DNA of 64,000 nucleotides from Gymnorhina tibicen (Eukaryota > Chordata > Aves > Passeriformes > Artamidae), in contig VXAZ01000587.1 in the NCBI GenBank assembly GCA_013399875.1, positions 1,596,617-1,660,616 on the forward strand, read 5' to 3'. Positions 1 through 11,400 of this stretch are shown piece after piece (the stretch's first letter is position 1; every line of letters starts with the position of its first letter). A model generated the notes under the pieces. The model was not told the DNA's origin. It did not search any database and saw only the letters and a list, made by a program, of their open reading frames with translations. The position numbers and the translations under genes were made by a program.

Positions 1-1555
1 CCAGATTAAATCCTTAAACTTTACCACACTTTTGTGGACATTTTGGCCTTTCAAAAACCAAAGTTTAAACAACATGAAGAGAAAGCCAGTGCAATTAAAG
101 TAAAATTAAAAACATAAACAGAGGCAAAGGAGAGGCTTCAAAAGACTTAGATAGCTCTAAAAATTATTTGCCTCTTGCTTTACAAACCATTCACTGAATC
201 CCAGTTGTAGACAAAACATTCACAGAATCCCAAATGTAGTTCGCATGCGTTTTAATACTTGTTTAGTGTGATTTTTTTTTTTTATAATCAGTTTTGAGTT
301 TATTTGTATTGGGTTTGTTTCTCATAAAGCATCTGTTCTTCTGTTTCTTTTTACATGACTGGCACTCTCCTAGTGTAAATGACTGGACTGACATTTATTG
401 GATTGGGCTTCACATGGAGCACCTGTGAGCAATATGTGCTGTGTGTGACTTTCTTATGCAGCCCTCGTAATTTTAATTGTTTTTGGCATGTTTTTCCTGC
501 CACATACTGTAACTTGACCTTTGAAAATATTCATTTCATTTTGATGCTTATGAAATGAAGTAGTCTAATATTCCAGAAGAATAAAGTCCTCTGTTCAGTC
601 ACAGAAAGAGATACAGAAAATGTAGTGGCAGCACCATTTTTTTTTTCCAGTAAGAGGTTCCTAGAATCCTTGGGAATGAATGTGGTATACCTATAGAATA
701 ATGTAAATATCTACATGTAGAGCATAAATGGCATGGGGGGAGAAAGCGGTCCAAAAGAAAAATGTAAAAAAATAATAAAAAAAATTGAAAAAGAAATCAC
801 TTTCTCAGTTATTGGGAAACACAAGGTCTGATTATACTCTTTTCCTACCTAAGCTTATAGCACTGCTGCAGATACTACTAAGGAACATTTAGTACTTCTA
901 TTTTCTAGTAATTGTTTTTTTAAAGTGCACAGCAATTTTTGCAAAGTCTCTTGAATTTGGCTAGTTGGTTATTACTTTTCCTGAGGTAAACCTGAGGTAA
1001 CTGAGTTTTTCCCAGGACACAAAACGGGCTAGGAATAGACAAGGGATTTGAAGTCGAGGGTTCTTGAGTTCTGTTCTAATGGAAAACAATTAGACAACAC
1101 TGCTTTATAACTGGAGAAAGGCATGCAACAGCACTGCTCCAGAACTAATGGAGAGGATTTCTTTACGGAATTTCACACACCACACCAGGTTTATTAACCC
1201 TATTAACACACCTTTCAGATTAATCTTACAGTGTATCTCTCACAACAATGAGAACACAGAATTATTTGAAAATCAGAGAGTAGGGTATTGTCAGTCAAAA
1301 TCATTCCAGCTACTGGTTTTGATGATTTTACTTTCCTATGACTTCAAATTATCTAAGATGGGCAGATTTTTAATTGCATGAAAATAATGATAATTTGAGG
1401 ATATTACAGCATTTTTAATTCTTGTATTTTATAAATGGTAATCAAGCTCTGGACTCCTTCTTAATTAAGAGAAGAGTAATGGAAGGCACTAATTAAAAGC
1501 CGTAAGCGTGTCCTGAGCTAGCAGTTTAACCAATCCTGTATTATTTATTAACCAG
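1..1555. other. AT-rich non-coding DNA
   Basis: No coding signal or recognisable repeat is seen. The stretch is AT-rich and holds only homopolymer runs, including twelve T at 272-283 and an A-rich patch around 763-795. Short open frames here lack both coding composition and convincing splice sites. Confidence 0.6.
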
Positions 1556-2145
1556 CCTGGCCGGTTGGCAGGCGCTCGGGGGGCAGCTCTCGTGGCAGCA
1601 GTGACAACCCGATGACACGGTTTGGGACACGGCCTTGGCAGGCACCGCTCGGCTCCGAGCCCCGGGCCCGCGCCGGGACGGCACCGCTCGGCCTTCCCAA
1701 AGGGACACAACGTGAAGGAACACGGGCTCAAGGTGCTCAGGGCAAATGGAAGCGCCGTGAGAACTCCCGTGGCGCCGTTCCTCGGAAGGCAAAGTTGTTT
1801 CCCAGCCCCAGCCAGGCCGCTTTCTAACCCGCGCACCTGAAGGCGCCCGGCGCTGCACGCGGAGCTGACCCACCGGGCCCAGCTCACGAGCACTCAAAGG
1901 CACCTCCTTGTCACTGCTCACTCGGGGAACACTCAAAGGCACCTCCTTGTCACTGCTCACTCGGGGAACACTCCAAGGCACCTCCTTGTCACTGCTCACT
2001 CGGGGAACACTCCAAGGCACCTCCTTGTCACTGCTCACTCGGGGAACACTCCAAGGCACCTCCTTGTCACTGCTCACTCGGGGAACACTCAAAGGCACCT
2101 CCTTGTCACTGCTCACTCGGGGCTTGGTCAGAACGCGCTGTGTGT
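1556..2145. other. CpG-rich block (possible CpG island)
   Basis: Base composition changes sharply from the AT-rich flanks to GC-rich DNA with many CpG dinucleotides, most densely at about 1570-1700. The 13-base word ggcaccgctcggc occurs twice, about 39 bases apart, near 1641 and 1680, the same length as the unit of the minisatellite just downstream. CpG-dense DNA of this size is typical of vertebrate promoters, but no first exon, TATA-like element or direction of transcription can be shown. It may instead be GC-rich because of the minisatellite. Confidence 0.4.
1891..2122. repeat. 39-bp minisatellite, six copies
   Basis: Six head-to-tail copies of a 39-base unit start at 1891, 1930, 1969, 2008, 2047 and 2086; the last is cut short after about 37 bases. 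Copies differ mainly at one base near the start (ctcaaagg or ctccaagg), giving the order A A B B B A. The unit is 13 codons long and free of stops in all three plus frames and one minus frame, so long open frames run through it automatically. The near-identity of copies points to recent expansion or ongoing homogenisation. Confidence 0.97.
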
Positions 2146-3149
2146 GAGACACCTGAGCACCCACAACAGCTAACGGCCACCAGCACGCAGTGATCAGCAG
2201 CAGGAAGGAAATATCGTGAGCTGGACCCGCACCTGGTGCAGGCCAGAGGACAGCAGAAGGCCGCTGAGTCACGCTGGCTAATGAGCTTATGGAATGTGAT
2301 CCAAACAAATCTCTCGTAGTTTGCCATAATTATTACATTTATATGTGTGACCCCATTTTAAATTCATAAAATAAATTGAAAAATACTAACATCAGCTTTA
2401 AATCAGTAACAGCATTAGGCCCAGGATTATGACCTTTTCTTCCTATACAGCTACCTTCTGTAAAATGAGATCTATTGGTTTCATTTCCCCAGCACAGCAT
2501 CCAGAAAAGCCTTCAAGGAGAATTATTGCTTCTATTAAAACATGTACCATCTTCTAACTCCTGCCGTTTTCTCAGTTTAATATGAAACAATTGAGAGTTA
2601 TATCAATACATTAGAAAAGAATTATCTTTATCAGCATCCTCAGAAGTCGTGATTAATGCAACAATCTCTTTCCTCTAACTGAAGATGCCACAGGAGGTAC
2701 TAGTCCTTCTTGAGCAATTATGTAATTTAAGCTTTGTAGAGTACACATTTTTGCAGAGTGGTCAATAACTCCTGGTTAAGTAAAAGCATTCCTTTCAATT
2801 AATACAAGTTCCTAAGTAAACTTACACATACAACAAAACCCACAACAGACTTGGATTTTAAAGGCACCTGCTTACAACAGCATATTATGAAAATGTGATT
2901 TACTACACTAAACACATTCTATTAAACCTGCACTGATGAATACTGTGGGACCAACTCCCCCTCGCTAAAGCAGATGCAGGATCCCATCCATACATATACA
3001 CCCGCAGAGATGCTGCTCCTGCACCACAGCAACAGCTTCATCACTTTGGAACGATGAGGAATTCAGGGCCAGAATAACACGAACAACAAAGCAGGTCTCC
3101 AGAGATGCTGCCTGCAGCCTGTTAAGTAGCCCACACAGAAGCTTCTCAC
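2146..3149. other. Non-coding DNA
   Basis: AT-rich sequence with no exon that I can support, no recognisable interspersed repeat and no tandem repeat. Confidence 0.55.
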
Positions 3150-3273
3150 CTGAAGGGCACAGTGTGAGAGACCACTGATGCAGGATTGCCCTCCCTCCAT
3201 GCATCCCACAAGTCCTGTTCACATAATGCTGGGCTCCTAAGGGCACATTATTCCACAAGACAGCTTTCACAGA
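3150..3273 (-). CDS. Candidate internal exon, minus strand, unidentified
   Basis: Read on the minus strand, a pyrimidine-rich acceptor (ggtttcctttcag) precedes 124 bases that stay open in one frame and end at a strong donor (cttcag, then gtgaga). The exon would start in phase 0 and end one base into a codon. The 41-codon peptide begins SVKAVLWNNV and contains GMHGGRAI. I do not recognise it. Its start phase does not match the phase-2 end of the candidate exon at 8421-8477, so it is either not the next exon or not an exon. Splice pairs of this quality also arise by chance. Confidence 0.22.
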
Positions 3274-4499
3274 CTGAAAGGAAACCTTGCAGCCTTCTAA
3301 CAACATCCAAAGAAGTTTAGAGCCCACTGACATCCACGCACATCAAGAGAAGTTTGTAGGTAGACCTGGTGTGGCTCATTTTCAGTTTTGAAAACTTGGC
3401 CAAAATTGAGAAAATTCTTTAGTTTTTGCACTGAGCCTCTGTGAATTATGTGAATTGTATCAGTGATGTATCATCTGCGTAGGTATGTGTACAGAAAGAA
3501 TGAGTATACTCATATGTGTGGGAATGGCAGTGTTAAAAAGAAAATAAATAACCCTGCCCAACTGCACTTTCTTTGTATTTAGCAAGGGACATTTTCTCTG
3601 ATATGTGTGTGAGAGGTTGGATGGAAAGTCAGTGTTATTAGATTTTATGCTTTTCTAGAGACACTGTCATCGGAGCCTAATAACTTTGTTTCTCTTCTGC
3701 TCTCTTCAGGGGAATAAATGGATATTTAAAGTTTGGTTGAATTAGTGTGCTGGGGGACTTGGTTATTTGGTACAAATGTGATCCACTTCCACCCTCCCCC
3801 TCCCCTCCTGACTCTTATCTGTTCTGTAGGTTTTCCAATTAGGAACCCCAGTGACTGAAATCAGGCACCAAATTACCAGCCTGAGGCTAAACTATAGCAG
3901 CAGCAAAATTCCAATTTTAAAAATCTGATTGAAGAATGTTGAGCTTTATCTATATGCCAATGTATGTGCAACAGGAAGGTTTTATTCTTTCCTCCCTTGG
4001 CCCTGTGAGCAGAGAATCCACTAAAAATACCAAAATGAGATCATATAAGCTGATAAGAAAACTCACAAAAGAAGAAACTCTGAGTCTGTATAACTGCAGC
4101 AGTATCTGAGTCACATTTCTGTGATGAGCCAAGAAAGGTCCCAGTTCCAGAGTCCCTTCCTGTGTCCAAAGAGCGGCAATGTGTCTGTTCCACTGGGAGT
4201 GCACACAGTGTCTGTGTGCAAGGACTGAGGGGATGCTGCACCTGAGGTCCTTCACGCTGTGCTGCTTCCACATTAGAGGCCTCCACTTGGGTTTTTCAGC
4301 AGCCTCCTGTAGTTAAAGAGTCACTGGCTTCCCCTTTTCCCTTATGCAGTCCCAGGTGGCACGTCCCCTTCGTCTGATCTCTCTCTGGATGAAGCTGTTG
4401 TACCTCACTTTGTTGCACCGTGTCAACAGAGGGAAGTCAACTGCCTGGTACTAGAAACTGACTCAGAACTTCAAAAAAACCCTTTGAAACAGGCACATT

Positions 4500-4872
4500 A
4501 TTGTGCAAATAAACACAGAATCTGGGAACAAGTACTCGCGACATCCTTCTGAGCGGCCTGGCCCTGGCCCCCTCTGCCCGAATTGAGGGAAGAGCATCTC
4601 TGTCCCACACGGTCTGCAGAGCGGCCCTGCTGAGCACTCCAGCTCTCTGCGTGCTGCAGCCCTGGCTGACACCCCACTGTGTCCCTGGGGTGTGGTGGGG
4701 ACTGTGAGACGCCCGTTCCACACCCCGCAGCAGCACCGTTCACCTTGGCACGGCGGCTTCGTGCCGCGGGGCTCTGCTGAGCTCAGCCCTCGGCTCCATG
4801 GGAACACACCTGTCCCAGAGATCAGTGACTGTCCCTGCTTGGTGTGACCTGACTGGGACTGCCTGGAGACAG
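4500..4872 (+). other. GC-rich patch with a possible first coding exon
   Basis: CpG density rises across about 4530-4870, against AT-rich flanks. On the plus strand an ATG at 4798 opens 25 codons (begins MGTHLSQRSV) that end exactly at a strong donor, gagacag then gtgagc, at 4872/4873. A CpG-rich patch with an ATG and an in-phase donor is how a first coding exon can look. The peptide is not recognisable, the bases before the ATG are a poor start context, and both strands are open here, so this is only a suggestion. Confidence 0.2.
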
Positions 4873-6082
4873 GTGAGCTCCGAGACTTGTGCTGAGAAAG
4901 GAGAGCTTCTCGAAGAACTAGTTTGTTGTGTGATCTGAGGAGGACACTAGCAGCACAGCAGACAAGTATTCAGTTCTTATTCTCTAAACAAGCTGCCATA
5001 CTTTGCGTTAGAGTATGTAGTGAAAATCGTGTCTCTTACCATCGAGCATGACATCAAACACTGTCACCTCACCTACAGCTTATTCCAAGGACCCTGGTAT
5101 CACCCTCAGAGTTCTTTCTTTCTTTTTCATTGTTCAAGAGTTGTCAGCTCCCCTTTCCTGCCACCACTGCTGTATTTAACTCTGTGCTGTCAGCCAGGTG
5201 AGCAGATATACCCGGGAAAATGCTCGGTGCCAGCAATGCACCTCCTCTGTGCCTCACACACTACAGACACATGTAATTCTGAGCACATAAATACCCCTTC
5301 CTCCTCTTCTGCCAGCGTGCTTATAAGCTTGTATTTTTACAGCTATGGATGGATTCACTGACAGGCTAAGAACCATTCATTTACACTGTTTACTGCAGCA
5401 GACAGTGCCTCCAGCTGCTCCCTGTCCTGAGCGTTGCTGAATCCTGTCCTGGTTACGGGGCTGGTTTTATAAAAGTTTAGAACTTTATTTTAGTCCTTAT
5501 CGCCAGGCTGAATAGTGCATGAGGCTTACGTGCCAGTACAAAACGTTTCTTGTTAGGGATGTGTGAGCTCATTTAGGCTAAAGCTAAAAGCCTCTGTGAG
5601 TCTGTGAATTTGAAGATTTGATTTCTAAGTAAATATCCTTGGTTTGAGCTCCATTTGGAAGAGAATCCTGGGAAGGAATCAGAGAAAGGGTAAATAACAC
5701 AAGGAAAACAGGTTTTAAAACCGAGTTAGAGAGAAAACACTTGAGGAAAAAACACCATACAGCTGTTTTCAAACCATACAAAAAGACTTTCTGAAAAGTT
5801 TTAGAGGGAACTCAACTTGCTGAGCACCACTGTGGTCTTTAATATAGGAAATGTAGAGTCAAAAGCAGGGTTTGGGGTTGGTTGTTTTGTTGGTTTTTTC
5901 CTCCAAACTGAAACACTTTGAAAAGATAGAAAGTTCCAGAAAGTGATAGAAATAGGGGTATGTCCTTAAACATTTGTGACCCAGTGCTGAGAGAACGGCC
6001 CTTTGCCCAGTTGTCTTTTCAGATCTTTCTTGCTATCAGAGTGCCATTTATCAGAAGCTTTAACTGATCTTGAGACTTAAAT

Positions 6083-6202
6083 ACCTTTCTCACAAATAGT
6101 TTGGAAACTTACACCATTTATGTAAGCTAACCCAAAGCTAACCCAAACCTTTCTCACAAATAGTTTGGAAACTTACACCATTTACGTAAGCTAACCCAAA
6201 GC
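6083..6202. repeat. 64-bp tandem duplication
   Basis: The segment starting acctttctcacaaatag at 6083 is repeated from 6147 with a period of 64 bases. The second copy matches over about 56 bases with one substitution (tttatg versus tttacg). A 10-base word, ctaacccaaa, is repeated at the junction and may have mediated slippage. No coding frame is involved. Confidence 0.95.
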
Positions 6203-8420
6203 AGTGCTTTCTGAATACCTTTGCCATTTGATGCAATTCTAGCCTAAAAGAATTCTGCATATGGCGAGTCTGTTTTGAATGACATTTGCATTAGAGGAAG
6301 GCACAGCTACTTAGCTGGATGCACAGAAGTGCACTGTCCAATATCTGTAATTGATATTTAGATCGTCAATCAAGGAGTGATCAGTGATAGGGACACGACC
6401 TTCACCCCACCTGGTGAAGAACTTTGAAAAGGGAACGACTGTCATCTGCAGTCTTGAGTCTGACAAAATATTCCTCACGCATAAATTGTGACTTCACTCC
6501 CAGTATCAGCCTTACAATGACCTTCTCCCCTGGCTCCTGCATAGGGAGATTTGCTGAGGCTCCCTTGCCATGGCCATTGCCATTACACACTCCAGTGCTT
6601 CCTTTAGCACAAGGCACTCACACCCCTGGTGCAGAAGACTGCAATTTCACATCTCACTGCAGAGGAGACGGACAATGGCAGCCTGGACAGGGACCCTACA
6701 AGATCATAATGACAATCACAGATGAGCTAGACAAGGAGCAACTGTGGAAACCACATTGCTATTCACAAGAGCCTTTTGCCTGCGTTAATTTAGACATGTA
6801 CAGAATCAGAAGGCTCCAGCACGATAAGGGCAGAATCAATGGAAACTACTTTTTCATTTAAAATTAAACTATTGTTGCTTTAAAAGGCAGATCTATTTTT
6901 AATCTTGTCCACTCAGTTCTATTAACAGACAACAGGATACAGAGCAGTTCCATATGGCTCAAAATGTTCAATATCAGATGGCAGATTGCAGATTCATGGA
7001 TCGAGTTATTGGGGAGGGCAGGGGGTTATTTCTCTTAGTCATAATGCAAATGCAAAGAAGACAATCCAGTAGCATTTGGGGAAGGAAAGAAAAGGAGAAA
7101 AAACAAGAAGGAGTAATTGGGGTCACATCCACTGAGCACAGAGGCATTTCCAGAACAGTGTCCAAGTGAGTCACAGGCAGCATGAGTGAAAAGAGGGGGG
7201 CAAGTGATAAAGTAGAACTCATGTGGCCTTTTTAAGCTTTTCTGGCAGAACAAGAAAAGTAATTACACACTGTCTCAGCAAACATCCGTGGCACCACCTG
7301 GTGTATTCTCAGAGAAATCCCAAGAAAGGATTTTTCATCTTAACCTTGCTAAGTGCTGTGCTGGTACCAACTCTTTGCATTATACGCAGTTTTGAGAAGG
7401 AATCAGCCTGGGAGCACTGAGTGAAACACAGGCCCTGTGAGATATGCAAGTGCTGGAAGTCAGCTGGAGATGCCTGGGTAACAAGAGCTCCAAACGAGAG
7501 GGAAAGGAAAAAGACTGCTAAAGCTGATTCTGACACCATGAAGTCATAAACGCATAAAATCTCCTGGAGCCTGGGAAAGAGAGGGTGATGACGAACGTCT
7601 CCGGTGCCTCAGCCAGGGCCATCGTTCCTACGGCAACGCTGGGCCTTGTTCTGGCTCTGCGTGGCACAGCTCCCTCCTTGCTTTGCCTACCACCTTCCCC
7701 AAAACTGGCATGCCTTTCCCACAAGGCTTCAACAACCTCCTAAGCAGGGTCCAAAATACATTAATTGCTTTAGCAAGTAATTACGGCTCCTGGATTCCTG
7801 AACCGCTGCACTACCAAAAGTAACCAACCCCTAAATAAATTCTCTGAGCTCTTTGTGCTGGGTCTTAGCCCATGAAAAAAACTTTTCCCATCATAATTAC
7901 CCTGAGTGGGGCATCAGTCTAAAGACACTCCTGCTTGCTCACAGCATCAAACAAGGCAGCAGTTGGTCTGTAAAGGCTGATTCCTGTGTAATCACCTTGC
8001 AGTGGTATTTCTTTGGACTGAACGGGTGGGACGGTTTCAAGAGCTGAAATTAGCACACAGTCCATTCCTTGTATCAGAGATATCCCATTCTGAGCCTCAA
8101 GAAACTGATTGGCTTCTGTATTTGAGACATGCACATGTGCATATGCAGACATAAATACGTGTATATATAAAAAAGTATTTCTTTAAATAAGTGTATTTGT
8201 GAACAGATGAATTTGGGAATCAGGTCACTTGGATGTTTGCCAGCTTGAATAGTTTTGGCAGGATTCTTAGGCTTGAAAACAAACAGTAGTGCCTTATTAG
8301 AACTCCAGCAGACACTGTATTGCAAACACTTGAATGAGTTTTTGCACATGCATAAGATTGAAATATTGTGTTGTGTAACAAAATGCCAAATTACCAAGGA
8401 GGTGTTTGAAATGAACTTAC

Positions 8421-8477
8421 CGATTTCTAAAGTAAAGCATCCATTTTTCATCCTCAAATTTTATTTCGGGTCCCATA
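8421..8477 (-). CDS. Candidate 57-bp exon, minus strand, unidentified gene
   Basis: On the minus strand a long pyrimidine tract ends in tttttttctttag. It is followed by 57 bases and then a consensus donor (aatcg, then gtaagt). The only useful frame gives one base, 18 codons and two bases; the peptide starts MGPEIKFEDEKWM and ends FRN. Composition (acidic and lysine residues, a tryptophan) is protein-like. It starts one base into a codon, which fits the two-base end of the exon at 24531-24798; joined, they make a cysteine codon. Both splice sites are among the best in the window. I do not recognise the family, and the short length means chance cannot be excluded. Confidence 0.5.
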
Positions 8478-11400
8478 CTAAAGAAAAAAAGAAAAATACT
8501 GCAAGTTAGACATTGGGAAGAGATGTTACAGAAAGAATAAAAAGAGAATTTTCCTGATAGATTCCTTAATGACGTGCAAGTCACTGGTGAACAATAAAAT
8601 ACATTGAAGATTGCTGTAGAAATTAGGTCTTGACCTGAGTTGTTGAAAAATAGTTCAAAGCAAATTGAAAACATAAATGGATTCATGTGGGGGGGTTTCC
8701 AACAATATTTCAGAATAATGAAGACAAAGTCTATGTCATACCAAAGGCTACCATTAAAATGAATGTTACCACCTCTATAAAAATAGATAAATTGCTTCAC
8801 ATCTAGAATGTTGTATCTAATGCATGATATAATGCCCCTAGAGACTAACATACACAAAACTCCCCTCTTTTCAGCCTAAATGATGTCCAGGTCATTATGA
8901 CACCTGGCAGCCAAATCAGAGAAATTCAGAGGTAAAACTGGCATTCTGTGCCTTATCTTTTGTGCTTGGAACCTTAGGAGTATGTAGAGAATCTATGGGC
9001 TGAGCTTACCTAAACACTGCAGTAGATGCTGAACAAGATTTAAATCACCTTGATACTTTTTTTAATAGTTCTACAGATGTACCTGGCCAAAACCTCCCCT
9101 CACACTAGCATATACCTGTAATTGCTCTCCTCAGATTGCTGAATATCTCCAGTTTGAGTGCACTGAGGCCAGATTTTGATTCACAGAAGTTATTTGGATT
9201 ATACTTTATTTGAAACTAAAGCATAAACAATTATCCACAGTCTCTGTGCTCTTAACTCCTCAGAAAACAAAATCAGTGTTTGTGCTTGATGAGCATTGCT
9301 ACTATCTCAACCAATCATTGGACAAATTGATAGAGGCTTTTATTGGTGGGCTCTTTTTCATTTTTTCTTCAACAGCAGTTACTTCTAAATGAAACCAGCA
9401 CTTATGAAAGGTGATAGGTTCATAGTTACGGGATCAAAAGAGGATTCAGATTTAGCTCTATGCTGTAAGTAGAGAGAAGGCAGCAGCACTGCCCTCCCCA
9501 CAGACTCTGCCCTGAATTACATTTCACTGGGTGTTAATTTGCTGTATTTCTACACCCACATTAATGATCAGAGTGGGTGAAGAGTAGAAACACATTTTTA
9601 ATGAGAATTACTACAATAAATGGTATCCTGTCCATGGTCTGCAAAGGTTGAGTGCTACTGTAATACTTCACTTTGCATGGCAACATCATTTATGATCCCT
9701 GGGCATGTACCAGACTCAGGCTGGCATCTAAGTCCTCAATCCACCCATCACTTACAGGTGCTTCAGCCCCCAGCATCTCTTTATTTCAGTCATGAAAACA
9801 CTCGTCTACAGAGCAATCACTCATCCTTAGACTGACATTGCTGCATCAAGCAATTTATATAAGCCAGTGCTCTAATGACATTTCTCAGACTTGTATTTTA
9901 TGGGTTTTTCTTTTTGGGAATTTGTGAGGGATAGAGAGGGCTAAGCTGGGTGGTTAAATTATTAAACTGTCCTCTGAATACTCATCTTTCCAAAATGCCT
10001 TAAACAACATTTTAATCAATACAAAAGTAAGCTGGCTTCAACTGCAAGAAAATTCCCAGGGGCAGTAGCTACCCTTGTGCAGAGCTTATTTTCAAAGCTG
10101 AATATGCTGGTTGCTAACAGAATAATACTCCAGAAAACACGCAACCCGCCTTTGTTTATCATTCTGGTGCATTCCCCTTTTTGCTACGTTACCTGCTTTA
10201 ATAGTAGATGCAAAATAAACACCTTGGCCATGAGTCCTGGACAGCACATGGTGCAGCAGAGCCTAAGGGCCGCCCAGACGTGGCACAGTTTGGATTGGGA
10301 AGCAGAGCTGCCTGTCCCGGGTCAGTCACGGTGTCTGAGCACGCTGCTCTGTGCAGGGAATTGAGCCTTTTGCTACCCCTTGCAAAAGCCAACACCAGCC
10401 TTCCCTTAAAAACAGAACCAGGAGCCTAAGACACCAAAAGAAGACCACAACACCCAGGAATGGCCAGTGCCTGTCATTCTCTCACACCTCACAGGGAATT
10501 CATCTGGGTTTAGGCACTGGCAGAGATGTGAGGGCAAGGCCACTCTTACTCTTCGCCTCTGATTCCTCTCTCACACTCATTTTGTTTCATCTGCATCTTC
10601 CCTGATTTACATTGACAAATAGAAGTTGAATTAGGTTCCTTCAGTGCTACTGAAGAACTGATTACTCCAGTAAAAAATTTCTGCTTATCTCATACCCAAA
10701 TGAAAAGCAAGATCTGTCTCTCTTTTGAAAAAATCAAAACTGGAATAGGAAGGAAGGACTGGGTTTGTAATAAAGCTTTTCAAATTTGAGCTGCCTTTAA
10801 GTCCTATTGAACTGCAATTCTAAGTGCCAGGGCCTTACTGCATGAAAGCAGTCTGCACCCAAAACACAGGCAGTCAAGTAGAAAACAGGTCTTTGGCAGG
10901 CCTTTCCCTGCTGTCCCCCTTGTTCTCGTACACATTTCTCTATTACTGGACATATTTCCTTCCTCTCCCCATGAATTTTTCTGTTTTATTCTTGTACCAT
11001 CCTCTCCTCTTTTCATTTCTTGCACAATGCAAAGCTGTTCCTGTCCCACTAGAGGCTCTGGCCCTTGTGTCTGCGAATTTCTTCCCTCCTCTAGTACAAA
11101 GAGCTGTAAATTTTAACAGGCACAACACAACCAGACTGTTTATTCCCCCTGTTTCTCTCAGCTTTTGCAGAACTGGAGGCAGCAGGAAACAAAGCAGAGG
11201 GCTCATCCTTTGCATCGTTCAGCCAGCCAGGCCTACAAGACCCTACAAGGAGGGTCTGACATCCCCGTTACAGACACCCTGCTCTGCTTACTGAAGACAG
11301 GGGTGCTGCTGCAATACAGACTGGTCATCAAGTGGCACACGGTTTTTTTTTGTCTGGTTCAACATTCTGTTGAACTGGGTGGACCACAGGGACCTACCTG

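Larger units (their letters stand above)
3274..8420. other. Non-coding DNA around the GC patch and small duplication
   Basis: Outside the GC-rich patch and the 64-bp duplication I see no gene or interspersed repeat. A good plus-strand acceptor at about 3709 leads within a dozen codons to a stop, and a donor-like site at about 5202 has no convincing acceptor. Neither is enough to call an exon. Confidence 0.5.

Noticed and set aside
2965..3333. 122-codon minus-strand open frame as a whole gene
   Set aside because: Only the part between 3150 and 3273 has splice-site support. The rest has no start context or coherent composition, and it was kept only as a low-confidence exon.
3709..3750. Strong plus-strand acceptor (ctcttctgctctcttcag) followed by about 11 codons and a stop
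   Set aside because: It is too short to support coding and no upstream exon could be linked. Strong acceptors occur about once per kilobase here.
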